Source: Lachnospiraceae bacterium (GTDB lineage Bacteria; Bacillota; Clostridia; Lachnospirales; Lachnospiraceae). From it: a DNA stretch of 64,000 bases. A model generated the notes under the pieces. The model was not told where the DNA came from and searched no databases. It was given only the letters and a program-made list of their open reading frames with translations. A program made the position numbers and the translations under genes. Shown here piece by piece: positions 51,642 through 61,401 of the stretch; the first letter of the stretch is position 1, and every line of letters starts with the position of its first letter. The stretch covers positions 1-64,000 of the forward strand of contig SVEB01000109.1 of assembly GCA_015057635.1 (NCBI GenBank). Direction: 5' to 3'.

Positions 51642-52598
51642 ATGGGAATCCCAGTTTATATCGTAAATGGCTTTTTAGAAAGCGGAAAGACAACTTTTGT
51701 ACAGGAGACAATGACAGATCCGGACTTCACAGAAGGAAAGAAGACTCTTTTAATTGTGACGGAGGAAGGCGAAGAAGAATACGATGAAGCGCTCTTAGCG
51801 AAAAATAATGTTTCAATCGTGACAGTGGAAGAAGAGGAAGATCTGAATGCGGCATTCTTAGAGGAGTGCAAGAATCACTACCGTCCGGAACGTATCATGA
51901 TTGAATACAATGGCATGTGGGATATTGAAGAGTTCTTAGAGGTGGACATGCCAAATCCATTAGAGTTGGTACAGATTATCACAATTATCGATGCAACTAC
52001 TTATACAAATTACTTTAATAATATGAAATCCTTAATGATTCGTAATGTAAAATACTCGGATACGATTATTGTGAATCGCTGTGATGAGAATACAGATAAG
52101 ATCGGAATACGCCGCTCTATTAAACCGGTTAACCGTAAAGGTCAGATCATTTATGAATCTGCAGAAGGCGTGACAGACGATGCAGGGGAAGAAGAACTTC
52201 CATTTGATATCAATGCGGACGTGATCGATATCTGTGATGATGACTACGGTTTATGGTATATGCATGCAATGGACCATCCTGAAGCATACGATGGAAAGAC
52301 TGTGAAGTTCAAAGGTATGGTATATAAAGGCGACAAGCTTCCAAAGAGATGTTTTGTTCCGGGAAGAATGGCTATGACATGCTGTGCGGATGACATCGCA
52401 TTTATCGGTTTCTTATGCAAGGCAGGAGAAGTAGGTCCGCTTCCATATGAATTCTTAAAGAACCGCAGCTATGTGACCGTTACCGCTACCGTAAAGAAAG
52501 AATACAACCGTGAATATCGGGGTGAAGGACCGGTTTTATATGCAACGAGAATCGAGAAGGCTGATGCGCCGGAAGAAAAGCTTGTTTACTTTAATTAG
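51642..52598 (+). CDS. G3E-like GTPase fused to DUF1980 (TIGR03943 C-terminal) domain
   Basis: 318 residues. Residues 1-170 are a COG0523-like GTPase ('VNGFLESGKTTFVQETM', 'RIMIEYNGMW'), but the CxCC metal motif is absent. Residues about 205-310 have 'RCFVPGRMAMTCCADD' and 'IGFLCKAGEVGPL', typical of the DUF1980/YcgQ C-terminal region, which is normally a separate membrane-associated protein in zinc-regulated loci. The fusion puts both modules in one chain. AGGAGA precedes the ATG. Zinc supply is the likeliest theme, by association. Confidence 0.8.
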   Translation: MGIPVYIVNGFLESGKTTFVQETMTDPDFTEGKKTLLIVTEEGEEEYDEALLAKNNVSIVTVEEEEDLNAAFLEECKNHYRPERIMIEYNGMWDIEEFLEVDMPNPLELVQIITIIDATTYTNYFNNMKSLMIRNVKYSDTIIVNRCDENTDKIGIRRSIKPVNRKGQIIYESAEGVTDDAGEEELPFDINADVIDICDDDYGLWYMHAMDHPEAYDGKTVKFKGMVYKGDKLPKRCFVPGRMAMTCCADDIAFIGFLCKAGEVGPLPYEFLKNRSYVTVTATVKKEYNREYRGEGPVLYATRIEKADAPEEKLVYFN

Positions 52599-52611
52599 CA
52601 CGGAATAAGGC

Positions 52612-52640
52612 TTGACTTAAAATGTAAAAAACTATATAAT
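52612..52640 (+). promoter_or_regulatory. Sigma-A promoter of the yicC operon
   Basis: TTGACT 52612-52617 and TATAAT 52635-52640, 17-bp spacer. The leader after it contains a small TGGCTTTTTATCGCCA hairpin. Confidence 0.85.
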
Positions 52641-52762
52641 TAATTGGATAGTGGCTTTTTATCGCCATAAGTTAAAAAAGCCTAAAAAGTAAGAACAGCC
52701 ATACTGCTTTGGAATATTTCTAAGGCAGGATAATCCCATTTTACAGGAAAGAATGTGTTTTA

Positions 52763-53641
52763 ATGTTAAAAAGCATGACCGGTTTCGGCAGATATGAGCT
52801 TGAGAACGCAGAACGCAAGCTGGTAATTGAGATCAAGGCAGTGAACCACCGTTACCTTGAGATGTCGATGAAGATGCCGAAGAAACTCAGCTTTTTCGAA
52901 TCTGGAATCCGAAACGTATTAAAGAAGTATATCAATCGAGGCAAAGTTGATTTATTCCTTACATACGAAGATTTTACAGAGGGAAAAGCGTGTGTAAAGT
53001 ATAATGAAGACATTGCACGAGAATACTATAACAGCTTGACAAAAATGAGTGAAGACTTTAAGATAGAGGGCGACATTACGGTATCGCTGCTGTCAAAGTT
53101 CCCTGATGTGTTTACATTAGAGGAAAAAACAATCGATGAAGAAGAATTGTGGTCACTTATTGAAAAAGCGGTTGAATGTGCAGCAGAGCAGTTCGTAGAA
53201 TCACGTATACGAGAAGGTGAGCATCTTTACAAGGATCTGAATGCAAAGCTGGATGAGATGAGTGAGATGGTATCGTTCATTGAAGAACGAGAACCAAAGA
53301 TCATTCAGGAATACCGTGCGAAGATTACAGATAAGGTAAATGAGCTTTTAGGAGATACGAAGATCGATGAAAGTGTACTGGCAACAGAGATTACCCTCTT
53401 TGCGGACAAGATATGTGTAGATGAAGAAACCGTAAGGCTGAAGGCACATATCGACACGATGAAAGAAACTTTAAAAGAAGGCATTAATGTCGGAAGGAAG
53501 CTTGACTTCATTGCTCAGGAGATGAATCGAGAGGCCAATACGATTTTATCAAAAGCGAATGATCTGATTGTTTCGAATAAGGCAATCGATTTGAAAACAG
53601 AGATCGAGAAGGTAAGAGAACAAATTCAGAACATAGAATAA
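52763..53641 (+). CDS. yicC: YicC-family endoribonuclease
   Basis: 292 residues. N-terminal 'MLKSMTGFGRYELE' and 'VEIKAVNHRYLEM'-like text ('IEIKAVNHRYLEMSMKMPKK') are family signatures, as is the C-terminal 'GRKLDFIAQEMNREANTILSKA'. YicC proteins are metal-dependent RNases linked to small-RNA turnover. It is the first gene of a yicC-remA-rpoZ operon; the remA gene begins within a few bases. Confidence 0.92.
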   Translation: MLKSMTGFGRYELENAERKLVIEIKAVNHRYLEMSMKMPKKLSFFESGIRNVLKKYINRGKVDLFLTYEDFTEGKACVKYNEDIAREYYNSLTKMSEDFKIEGDITVSLLSKFPDVFTLEEKTIDEEELWSLIEKAVECAAEQFVESRIREGEHLYKDLNAKLDEMSEMVSFIEEREPKIIQEYRAKITDKVNELLGDTKIDESVLATEITLFADKICVDEETVRLKAHIDTMKETLKEGINVGRKLDFIAQEMNREANTILSKANDLIVSNKAIDLKTEIEKVREQIQNIE

Positions 53642-53653
53642 GTGGTGAATTCG

Positions 53654-53914
53654 TTGAATAGATTAATTAATGTTGGTTTTGGCAATATGGTGAACGCGGA
53701 GAAGATAATTGCCATCATCCATCCGGAGGCAGCTCCGGTAAAAAGGATGGTACAGAGTGCGAAAGACAGCGGAAAATGCATTGATGCCACTTGTGGCAGA
53801 AAATGCAAGGCAGTAATTGTATCCTGTGAAGAGAAGATAATTTTATCGGCTTTGCTTCCGGAGACAATCGCAAACCGTGTGAACCAGAGAGAAGGAATTG
53901 AGGAAGGAGAATAA
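53654..53914 (+). CDS. remA: Extracellular matrix regulator RemA (DUF370)
   Basis: 86 residues, from TTG 53654 (N-terminus 'MNRLINVGFGNMV', matching the family). RemA forms oligomeric rings that bind DNA and activate matrix and osmoprotection genes in Bacillus. 'IHPEAAPVKRMVQSAKDSGK' and 'DATCGRKCKAVIV' are typical; the latter carries two cysteines. Alternative starts are GTG 53642 and 53645. It is directly followed by rpoZ, without the guanylate kinase gene that usually lies between. Confidence 0.9.
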   Translation: MNRLINVGFGNMVNAEKIIAIIHPEAAPVKRMVQSAKDSGKCIDATCGRKCKAVIVSCEEKIILSALLPETIANRVNQREGIEEGE

Positions 53915-53917
53915 ATT

Positions 53918-54172
53918 ATGTTACATCCATCTTATACAGATTTAATGCAGGCAGTAAACAGCGAGGTAGAACCAGGCGAAGCACCTGTAGTAAACAGCAG
54001 ATACTCTATCGTTTTAGCAACAGCGAAGAGAGCAAGACAGATCATCAGCGGTTCTACACCACTTTGTTCTGCACCATGTAACAAGCCGTTATCCATCGCG
54101 GTTGAAGAACTTTACAAAGGCAAAGTTAAGATTGTTACAGACGATGAAAGCTTAGAAGAAAGCGAAAAATAA
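53918..54172 (+). CDS. rpoZ: RNA polymerase omega subunit
   Basis: 84 residues. 'YTDLMQAV' and 'SRYSIVLATAKRARQI' are the conserved omega motifs. It helps assemble the RNA polymerase core around beta prime. The C-terminal half contains two cysteines ('PLCSAPCNKP') not usual in the family. It starts 4 bp after remA. A long terminator follows. Confidence 0.92.
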   Translation: MLHPSYTDLMQAVNSEVEPGEAPVVNSRYSIVLATAKRARQIISGSTPLCSAPCNKPLSIAVEELYKGKVKIVTDDESLEESEK

Positions 54173-54182
54173 ATAATAAAGT

Positions 54183-54257
54183 AAAGCGGTCTGTTGCAAG
54201 ATACAAATGGTAGATGTCTATAAAGGCATTTTCTTGCGGCAGTCCGCTTTTTTTAAT
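54183..54257 (+). terminator. Long terminator after rpoZ
   Basis: AAAGCGGTCTGTTGCAAGA pairs with TCTTGCGGCAGTCCGCTTT with several G-T pairs, then seven T. Confidence 0.85.
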
Positions 54258-54269
54258 TGAGGTAGTTGA

Positions 54270-54872
54270 ATGAACGAATACGAGGAAGCAAATAATCTCA
54301 AAGTTTCAGAAGAAAAGGAATCAAAGGCTGTAAAGGGATTTATCTGGCAGGCAGTAGAGACTATCGTGTATTTCATAGGAATCTTTCTATGTGTGATCCT
54401 GTTACAGCGTTATGTGGTACAGCCGGTTGAAGTGGATGGAAGAAGTATGGAGGCAACCTTATATAATGCAGATCATCTTCTGTTAGAAAAACTAAGCTAT
54501 CGATTCTCAGATCCGGAACGATTTGATGTGGTTGTGTTCCGGCATTATGAGGACGGCGTGGAATCCTATTACATTAAAAGGATTATTGGACTTCCAGGAG
54601 AAACCGTTCGTATTGAAGACAGTGTAATCTATATAAATGGCGAGGTGCTTGTAGAGGACTTTGGAAAGGATGATACCATTCGTTTTAGCGGAATCGCAAT
54701 TGATGAAATTATAATTGGGGAAGATGAATATTTCGTACTTGGCGATAATCGCAATAACAGCAAAGACAGTAGAGATCCAGAGGTAGGCCTGGTATCAAGA
54801 GAATCCATTGCGGGAAGAGCATGGGTTCGCATCTGGCCGCTTGGGGATTTCGGGCTGATCCGGCATGAATAA
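54270..54872 (+). CDS. lepB: Signal peptidase I
   Basis: 200 residues. One N-terminal transmembrane helix ('AVETIVYFIGIFLCVILL'), catalytic serine in 'VDGRSMEATLYN', lysine in 'YYIKRIIGLPGE' and box E 'VLGDNRNNSKDSRD'. It removes signal peptides at the outer face of the membrane. It is followed after 31 bp by a second signal peptidase gene. GAGGT precedes the ATG. Confidence 0.95.
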   Translation: MNEYEEANNLKVSEEKESKAVKGFIWQAVETIVYFIGIFLCVILLQRYVVQPVEVDGRSMEATLYNADHLLLEKLSYRFSDPERFDVVVFRHYEDGVESYYIKRIIGLPGETVRIEDSVIYINGEVLVEDFGKDDTIRFSGIAIDEIIIGEDEYFVLGDNRNNSKDSRDPEVGLVSRESIAGRAWVRIWPLGDFGLIRHE

Positions 54873-54903
54873 GAATTGGTGAATCTGAAAGGAAGTTTCT
54901 TGA

Positions 54904-55521
54904 ATGGGAAATCAGCAGACCGTAATGGAAGAACCCTACGTAAGTGAAAGAGTAAGGGAAAGACAAGAGATAGATTCAGATATCCGAAGAAAAAAGCACA
55001 GACGTTTGCTTCGGGAGATCGTACTTTATGTCGTGCTGTTTACATTTTGCATCTACATTCTGCCTACCTTCTTGCTGCAGAAGACATTCGTCGAAGGGCC
55101 GTCAATGGAGAACACCTTATATAATGGAGATACCCTTCTGGTAGATAAGTTTACGTATCGATTCTTAGATCCGGAACGATTTGACGTAATTGTATTCTAT
55201 CCTCAGAATAATCATGACTCAGAGTATTATGTAAAACGGATCATAGGGTTGCCTGGAGAGACGGTTCAGATTATAGGAAGCACCATTTATATTAACGATG
55301 AAGCATTGGAAGAGTCTTACGGAAAGGATGCGATCCAGTATGCAGGACTGGCTTCTGATCCGATCATACTTGGAGAAGAGGAATATTTCGTATTAGGCGA
55401 TAATCGGACGGTAAGCCTGGACAGCCGTTATGAAGAAGTGGGAAGGGTAACGAAGGAAAGCATTGCAGGCAGACCGATTTTTCGAGTCTGGCCGCTAGAT
55501 GAGTTCGGGCCTGTTCATTAG
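54904..55521 (+). CDS. lepB: Signal peptidase I, second copy
   Basis: 205 residues. Cytoplasmic basic N-terminus, transmembrane helix ('LYVVLFTFCIYILPTFLL'), catalytic serine in 'VEGPSMENTLYN' and lysine in 'YYVKRIIGLPGE', box E 'VLGDNRTVSLDSR'. It is related to but clearly diverged from the upstream copy, so this is an old duplication. The pair may have different substrates. AAAGGAAG precedes the ATG. Confidence 0.95.
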   Translation: MGNQQTVMEEPYVSERVRERQEIDSDIRRKKHRRLLREIVLYVVLFTFCIYILPTFLLQKTFVEGPSMENTLYNGDTLLVDKFTYRFLDPERFDVIVFYPQNNHDSEYYVKRIIGLPGETVQIIGSTIYINDEALEESYGKDAIQYAGLASDPIILGEEEYFVLGDNRTVSLDSRYEEVGRVTKESIAGRPIFRVWPLDEFGPVH

Positions 55522-55526
55522 AATGA

Positions 55527-55565
55527 AGAGACTGTGCTGAGAGAAGAGCATGGTCTCTTTTTTTG
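55527..55565 (+). terminator. Intrinsic terminator
   Basis: AGAGACTGTGCT / AGCATGGTCTCT, 12 bp with a G-T pair, then a run of seven T. Confidence 0.88.
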
Positions 55566-55923
55566 CGCATATGAAAAGAAGGAAAAAAGAAAAAAAGATA
55601 GAAAAAGATAAGACTCAAAGAATAAGAAAATAGAAAGAAAAGATAGAGTTAAAAGAGAAAAAAAGGAGCAGCAATCAAAAAAAGATTCCGAAACAATTTG
55701 TATAAGTTACGAAATCCTACGATAAAGTGTTAAGATTTTGTAAAATAGGATTTTTTACTTGAAATTTCCACTAGGATTGGGTAAAATAAGAGAGGATTTG
55801 ATAGGGGTCAAGAAGGAAATTGACAAAAACTTAACGATCCGAGAAATAATTAATATCTGTCGTTTTTAACACTAGGATGACGGACAGTATATTATAAAAT
55901 TTCATTTAGGAGGAATTTAAATC
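55566..55923 (+). other. Purine tract and gap promoter region
   Basis: 55570-55680 is almost entirely purine on the plus strand (A/G run). After it lie TTGACA at 55820-55825 without a clear -10 at 17 bp, and an AT-rich TATATTATAAAAT near 55890. AGGAGG precedes gap. No gene. Confidence 0.5.
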
Positions 55924-56937
55924 ATGGCAGTAAAAGTAGCAATCAATGGTTTTGGACGTATTGGACGTCTTGCATTCAGACAGATGTTTGGTGCTGAAGG
56001 ATATGAAGTAGTAGCAATCAACGACTTAACAAACCCAAAAATGTTAGCACATCTTTTAAAGTATGACTCTGCACAGGGAAGATACGCTTTATGTGACAAA
56101 GTTGAAGCAAAGGAATCTTCTATCGTAGTTGATGGAAAAGAAATCAAAATCTACGCAGAAGCAGACGCTTCTAAACTTCCTTGGGGAGAAATCGGTGTTG
56201 ACGTAGTACTTGAATGTACAGGTTTCTATACATCAAAAGCAAAATCTCAGGCACATATCGACGCTGGTGCTAAGAAAGTTGTTATCTCTGCTCCTGCAGG
56301 CAACGATCTTAAGACTATCGTATTCTCAGTAAACCACGATACATTAACTGCAGATGATCAGATCATCTCTGCAGCTTCTTGTACAACAAACTGCTTAGCT
56401 CCTATGGCTAACACATTAAACAAGTTAGCTCCTATCGAAAAAGGCTTTATGACAACTATCCACGCTTACACAGGTGATCAGATGATCCTTGATGGTCCTC
56501 AGAGAAAAGGCGATTTAAGAAGAGCACGTGCTGGTGCTGTTAACATCGTTCCTAACTCTACAGGTGCTGCTAAAGCAATCGGTTTAGTTATCCCAGAATT
56601 AGCTGGCAAATTAGACGGTTCTGCACAGAGAGTTCCAGTTCCAACAGGTTCTACAACTGAATTAGTTGCTGTATGTAATAAAGTTGTAACAAAAGAAGAA
56701 GTTAACGAAGCTATGAAAGCAGCTCAGAGCGCTTCCTTCGGTTACACTGAAGAAGAATTAGTTTCTTCCGATATCATCGGTATTACACAGGGCTCTTTAT
56801 TCGATGCAACCCAGACTAAGGTTACACCACTTGGTGACAACCAGACATTAGTTAAAGTTGTTGCTTGGTATGACAATGAAAATTCATACACAAGCCAGAT
56901 GGTAAGAACAATTAAGTATTTTGCTGAATTAGCATAA
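55924..56937 (+). CDS. gap: Glyceraldehyde-3-phosphate dehydrogenase, type I
   Basis: 337 residues. NAD-binding '[17 protein letters not shown]', catalytic cysteine in '[17 protein letters not shown]', and '[15 protein letters not shown]' at the C-terminus. It oxidises glyceraldehyde 3-phosphate to 1,3-bisphosphoglycerate with NAD. First gene of the glycolytic series; a terminator between gap and pgk probably sets a higher level for gap. Codon use is strongly biased. AGGAGG precedes the ATG. Confidence 0.97.
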   Translation: MAVKVAINGFGRIGRLAFRQMFGAEGYEVVAINDLTNPKMLAHLLKYDSAQGRYALCDKVEAKESSIVVDGKEIKIYAEADASKLPWGEIGVDVVLECTGFYTSKAKSQAHIDAGAKKVVISAPAGNDLKTIVFSVNHDTLTADDQIISAASCTTNCLAPMANTLNKLAPIEKGFMTTIHAYTGDQMILDGPQRKGDLRRARAGAVNIVPNSTGAAKAIGLVIPELAGKLDGSAQRVPVPTGSTTELVAVCNKVVTKEEVNEAMKAAQSASFGYTEEELVSSDIIGITQGSLFDATQTKVTPLGDNQTLVKVVAWYDNENSYTSQMVRTIKYFAELA

Positions 56938-56954
56938 TCATAATTGATCCATTC

Positions 56955-56990
56955 ATGGGTCCGGTCTTTGGGACCGGGCCCATTTTTTTC
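56955..56990 (+). terminator. Terminator (attenuator) between gap and pgk
   Basis: ATGGGTCCGGTC / GACCGGGCCCAT, 12 bp with one G-T pair, then seven T. A later promoter or read-through must supply pgk. Confidence 0.85.
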
Positions 56991-57074
56991 TTATCCGGGA
57001 AAACGTTTTACTTGAGATTAGCGTTTGAGGAAAGAAAGACAGGTTTATTTTTTAAAATGAAAGGAGTTTACACA

Positions 57075-58268
57075 ATGTTAAACAAAAAATCCGTTGATGA
57101 TATCAATGTAAAAGGTAAAAGAGTTTTAGTAAGATGTGACTTCAATGTTCCATTAATCGATGGAAAGATCACAGACGATACTCGTCTTGTAGCAGCACTT
57201 CCTACTATTAAGAAATTAATCAATGATGGCGGTAAAGTAATCCTTTGCTCCCATTTAGGAAAACCAAAGGGAGAACCAAAGCCAGAATTATCTTTAGCTC
57301 CTGTAGCAGTAGCTTTAGAAAAATTACTTGGACAGCCAGTTAAATTTGCAGCAGATGCAACTGTAGTAGGCGAAAATGCGAAGGCAGCAGTAGCAGCTAT
57401 GAACGATGGCGATGTTGTTCTTCTTGAAAACACTCGTTACAGAGCAGAAGAAACAAAGAACGGTGAAGCATTCTCCAAAGAATTAGCTTCTTTATGTGAT
57501 GTATTCGTAAACGATGCATTCGGTACTGCTCATAGAGCACATTGCTCTAACGTTGGTGTAACACAGTTCGTTGATACAGCTGTAGTTGGTTACTTAATGC
57601 AGAAGGAAATCGACTTCCTTGGCAATGCAGTTAACACACCAGTTAGACCATTTGTTGCAATCCTTGGCGGTTCTAAAGTATCTTCCAAGATTTCTGTAAT
57701 CAACAATCTTCTTGATAAAGTAGATACTTTAATCATCGGTGGCGGCATGAGCTATACATTCATGAAAGCTATGGGTGAAGAAGTAGGTACATCCTTACTT
57801 GAAGAAGATTACTTAGACTATGCAAACCAGATGATCGCAAAAGCGAAAGAAAAAGGAGTAAACTTACTTCTTCCTGTAGATACTGTGGTAGCAAAGGAAT
57901 TCTCTAACGATGCTCCTTTCAGAACAGTAGCACGTGGTGAAATCGCAGCGGATGAAATGGGTCTTGATATCGGTGAAAAGACTCGTGCTTTATATGCAGA
58001 TGCAATCAAGAGTGCAAAGACAGTAGTTTGGAATGGACCAATGGGTGTATTCGAAATGTCTAACTTTGCAAAAGGTACAATTGCAGTAGCAGAAGCTTTA
58101 GCAAATATCGATGGTACAACAATCATCGGTGGTGGTGACTCTGCAGCAGCTGTTAATCAGTTAGGTTTTGCAGATAAGATGACTCATATTTCAACAGGTG
58201 GCGGTGCATCCCTTGAGTTCCTAGAAGGAAAAGAATTACCAGGTGTTGCAGCAGCTAACGATAAATAG
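57075..58268 (+). CDS. pgk: Phosphoglycerate kinase
   Basis: 397 residues. '[18 protein letters not shown]', '[15 protein letters not shown]' and the hinge/ATP-binding '[18 protein letters not shown]' are diagnostic. It transfers phosphate from 1,3-bisphosphoglycerate to ADP. The start is ATG 57075 after AAAGGAG; the upstream frame crosses the terminator and is not translated. Confidence 0.97.
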   Translation: MLNKKSVDDINVKGKRVLVRCDFNVPLIDGKITDDTRLVAALPTIKKLINDGGKVILCSHLGKPKGEPKPELSLAPVAVALEKLLGQPVKFAADATVVGENAKAAVAAMNDGDVVLLENTRYRAEETKNGEAFSKELASLCDVFVNDAFGTAHRAHCSNVGVTQFVDTAVVGYLMQKEIDFLGNAVNTPVRPFVAILGGSKVSSKISVINNLLDKVDTLIIGGGMSYTFMKAMGEEVGTSLLEEDYLDYANQMIAKAKEKGVNLLLPVDTVVAKEFSNDAPFRTVARGEIAADEMGLDIGEKTRALYADAIKSAKTVVWNGPMGVFEMSNFAKGTIAVAEALANIDGTTIIGGGDSAAAVNQLGFADKMTHISTGGGASLEFLEGKELPGVAAANDK

Positions 58269-58437
58269 GTCACCAGTACATTCAGGCATAGTTCCGTCAC
58301 AAAAGAGAATTCCATATATAGGATTTAAAAAAGTAAGTTTAGCGGTTAGCAATAAAATTTTAGAGGGGCTGACAACCAGCCTTATAAAAGCATGTTGGTT
58401 AATAAAACTGCAGGTAACGATGAAAAGGGGATAGAGT

Positions 58438-59187
58438 ATGCGCAGAAAAATCATTGCAGGGAATTGGAAGATGAATAAGACTCCAAGCGAGACAGTTACA
58501 TTAATTGAGGAATTAAAACCATTAGTTAATAATAGTGAGGTAGATGTGGTATTTTGTGTACCTGCGATCTCACTGATGACTGCTATTGAAACAGCAAAAG
58601 GCTCTAACATTAAAATCGGTGCTGAGAATATGTTTTATGAAGAGAGTGGCGCTTATACAGGAGAGATTTCTCCTGCTATGTTAACTGACATTGGTGTGGA
58701 ATATGTAATTATCGGACATTCCGAGAGAAGAGCATATTTCGCCGAGACCGACATAACAGTAAACAAGAAAGTTTTAAAAGCATTTGAACATCATATTACA
58801 CCAATCATCTGCTGCGGTGAATCTCTAGAACAGAGAGAGCAGGGGATTACCCTTGGCTGGATCCGCGGACAGGTTGAAAAGGCATTTATGAATGTAACAA
58901 AGGAGCAGGCAAAAACCGCAATCATCGCATATGAACCAATCTGGGCCATTGGTACCGGAAAGGTTGCAACAAGCGAACAGGCAGAGGAAGTATGCCATTT
59001 CATTCGTGAGTGCGTTGAAAGATTATACGATGAGGAGACTGCAGAAACAATCCGTATTCAGTATGGCGGAAGCGTAACGGCTGCAAGCGCACCGGAACTT
59101 TTCGCAATGCCGGATATCGATGGAGGATTAGTTGGCGGAGCAAGTTTAAAGCCAGAGTTCGGTAAGATCGTGAACTATAAGAATTAG
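58438..59187 (+). CDS. tpiA: Triosephosphate isomerase
   Basis: 249 residues. N-terminal '[15 protein letters not shown]', catalytic histidine in '[12 protein letters not shown]' and glutamate in '[16 protein letters not shown]', phosphate loop 'QYGGSV'. It interconverts dihydroxyacetone phosphate and glyceraldehyde 3-phosphate. It follows pgk after 169 bp with no gene; a full promoter is not evident. The ribosome site is AAGGGGA. Confidence 0.97.
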   Translation: MRRKIIAGNWKMNKTPSETVTLIEELKPLVNNSEVDVVFCVPAISLMTAIETAKGSNIKIGAENMFYEESGAYTGEISPAMLTDIGVEYVIIGHSERRAYFAETDITVNKKVLKAFEHHITPIICCGESLEQREQGITLGWIRGQVEKAFMNVTKEQAKTAIIAYEPIWAIGTGKVATSEQAEEVCHFIRECVERLYDEETAETIRIQYGGSVTAASAPELFAMPDIDGGLVGGASLKPEFGKIVNYKN

Positions 59188-59441
59188 AAAGTGTGACATA
59201 TAGAAACGCAAAACGTAGGAAAGCAGCATGATCAGATGTTTGCATATACGGTTTGTGCATCTTGGATGGGATGATAAGTCCCATCCAAGATTTTATGTCG
59301 AAATGATTGACGAATCGACATATTGTGGTATGATGAAGACAGGTTACAGGCAATTGCAAAAGCAGATGTAAGGACCATAAATACATATTTGCAAGAGATT
59401 GCAGCAAACCAGGATAAATATAAAAAAAGGAGCTAAGAAAA

Positions 59442-60986
59442 ATGAGCAAAAAACCTACAGTTTTAATGATTTTAGACGGTTATGGATTAAATGAAAAATC
59501 CGAAGGAAATGCAGTGAATTTAGCAAAAACTCCGGTTATGGATAAATTAATGGCAGAATGTCCATTTGTAAAAGGTTATGCATCCGGAATGGCAGTAGGT
59601 CTTCCAGACGGTCAGATGGGTAACTCCGAAGTGGGTCACTTAAATATGGGTGCAGGAAGAATCGTATATCAGGAATTAACAAGAATTACAAAGTCTATCA
59701 CAGACGGCGATTTCTTTGAAAATGAAGGATTATTAGCAGCAGTTGAAAACTGCAAGAAGAATAATTCCGCTCTTCACTTATTCGGATTATTATCCGATGG
59801 CGGTGTTCACAGCCATATCACTCATCTTTACGGCTTATTAGAGCTTGCAAAGAAGAATGGTCTTGAAAAAGTATACGTACACGGCTTCTTAGACGGAAGA
59901 GATACTGCTCCTACATCCGGCAAAGGTTTCTTAGAAGCATTAGATGCGAAGATGAAAGAAATCGGCGTTGGCAAGATCGCATCCGTTATGGGACGTTACT
60001 ATGTTATGGACCGCGACAATAGATGGGACCGTGTAGAAAAGGCATATGCTGCATTAGCATATGGCGAAGGCGTGGAAACAGATAATGTGATCGCAGCAGT
60101 AGCAAAATCTTATGAAGAAGACGTAAACGATGAATTCGTAGTTCCTACTGTTGTAGTGGAAGATGGAAAAGCAATCGGCGAAATCAAAGAAAATGATTCC
60201 GTTATCTTCTTTAACTTCCGTCCAGACCGTGCACGTGAAATCACAAGAGCATTCTGTGCAGATGAATTTGACGGTTTTGAAAGAAAGAAAGGCCGTTACC
60301 CATTAACATTCGTATGCTTTACAGAATATGATGTGACAATCCCAAATAAGATCATAGCATTCCACAAAGTAGCGATCACAAATACATTTGGTGAATTCTT
60401 AGCAGCACATAACATGACTCAGGCAAGAATCGCAGAAACTGAAAAATACGCACACGTTACTTTCTTCTTCAACGGCGGCGTAGAAGAACCAAACAAGGGC
60501 GAAGACAGAATCTTAGTGAAATCCCCTAAGGTTGCGACTTATGACTTAAAGCCAGAGATGAGCGCTTACGAAGTAGATGCAAAATTAGTAGAAGCAATCA
60601 AATCTGATAAGTATGATGTGATCATCGTAAACTTCGCAAACCCTGATATGGTAGGCCATACCGGTATTGAAGGCGCTGCAATCAAGGCTGTGGAAGCAGT
60701 GGATGAATGCGTTGGCAGAGCAGTGGAAGCAATTAAGGAAGTAGATGGACAGCTGTTTATCTGCGCAGACCACGGTAATGCAGAACAGTTAGTGGATTAT
60801 ACAAACGGACAGCCATTTACTGCTCATACAACAAACCCAGTTCCATTTATCTTAGTGAACTATGATGATGCCTATACATTAAGAGAAAACGGATGCTTAG
60901 CAGATATTATCCCAACCTTAATCGAGATGATGGGCATGGAACAGCCAAAAGAAATGACTGGAAAGTCTTTACTTATCAAAAAATAA
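59442..60986 (+). CDS. gpmI: 2,3-bisphosphoglycerate-independent phosphoglycerate mutase
   Basis: 514 residues. The phosphoserine site is in 'GQMGNSEVGHLNMGAGR', with metal-binding residues in 'MILDGYGLNEKSEG' and 'DHGNAEQLVDY'. It moves phosphate between 3- and 2-phosphoglycerate via a phosphoenzyme, with manganese ions. It continues the lower glycolysis set and has 254 bp of non-coding sequence before it. AAAGGAG precedes the ATG. Confidence 0.97.
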   Translation: MSKKPTVLMILDGYGLNEKSEGNAVNLAKTPVMDKLMAECPFVKGYASGMAVGLPDGQMGNSEVGHLNMGAGRIVYQELTRITKSITDGDFFENEGLLAAVENCKKNNSALHLFGLLSDGGVHSHITHLYGLLELAKKNGLEKVYVHGFLDGRDTAPTSGKGFLEALDAKMKEIGVGKIASVMGRYYVMDRDNRWDRVEKAYAALAYGEGVETDNVIAAVAKSYEEDVNDEFVVPTVVVEDGKAIGEIKENDSVIFFNFRPDRAREITRAFCADEFDGFERKKGRYPLTFVCFTEYDVTIPNKIIAFHKVAITNTFGEFLAAHNMTQARIAETEKYAHVTFFFNGGVEEPNKGEDRILVKSPKVATYDLKPEMSAYEVDAKLVEAIKSDKYDVIIVNFANPDMVGHTGIEGAAIKAVEAVDECVGRAVEAIKEVDGQLFICADHGNAEQLVDYTNGQPFTAHTTNPVPFILVNYDDAYTLRENGCLADIIPTLIEMMGMEQPKEMTGKSLLIKK

Positions 60987-61051
60987 CAGATTGTATTTTA
61001 TCCGAAATTATGATAAAATGTGCGTTGAGATATATAAGCAAGGAGGTGTAA

Positions 61052-61300
61052 ATGATGGAAATTTTAAGATTGATCGTAACAATTGCTTATGTTTTAATTT
61101 GTGTAGGATTAGTTGTCGTTGTATTAATGCAGGAAGGTAAGTCAGCAGGACTTAGCGGCGCAATCAACGGCGTTGCAGATACTTACTGGGGTAAGAACAA
61201 AGGCCGTTCTATGGAAGGTGCTCTTAATAAGCTGACAAAAGTTCTTGCAGTTTTATTCATCGTCATCTCCTTAGTTCTTAACCTTCATTGGGGACTGTAA
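61052..61300 (+). CDS. secG: Preprotein translocase subunit SecG
   Basis: 82 residues (81 if the second ATG at 61055 is used). Two transmembrane helices, with the loop 'MQEGKSAGLSGAINGVADTY' typical of SecG. It is an accessory subunit of the SecYEG channel that eases the SecA cycle. AAGGAGGTG precedes. It is usually followed by rnr; here a methyltransferase gene on the other strand lies between. Confidence 0.95.
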   Translation: MMEILRLIVTIAYVLICVGLVVVVLMQEGKSAGLSGAINGVADTYWGKNKGRSMEGALNKLTKVLAVLFIVISLVLNLHWGL

Positions 61301-61308
61301 TTATCCAA

Positions 61309-61341
61309 CCCTCGCGGGCTTGCCTCGCGGGGGCTTTTTTT
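61309..61341 (+). terminator. Intrinsic terminator of secG
   Basis: CCCTCGCG / CGCGGGGG, 8 bp with one T-G pair, then CTTTTTTT. Confidence 0.85.
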
Positions 61342-61401
61342 GAATTTAGGGGAGGTCAGCGTGAGCCTTCGCATGGCGCCGCAGCCGATATGTGGAGGCT
61401 G

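Noticed and set aside
58269..58437. Possible small gene between pgk and tpiA
   Set aside because: The open frame of 63 codons from 58243 overlaps the end of pgk, has no ribosome site and no plausible protein features.
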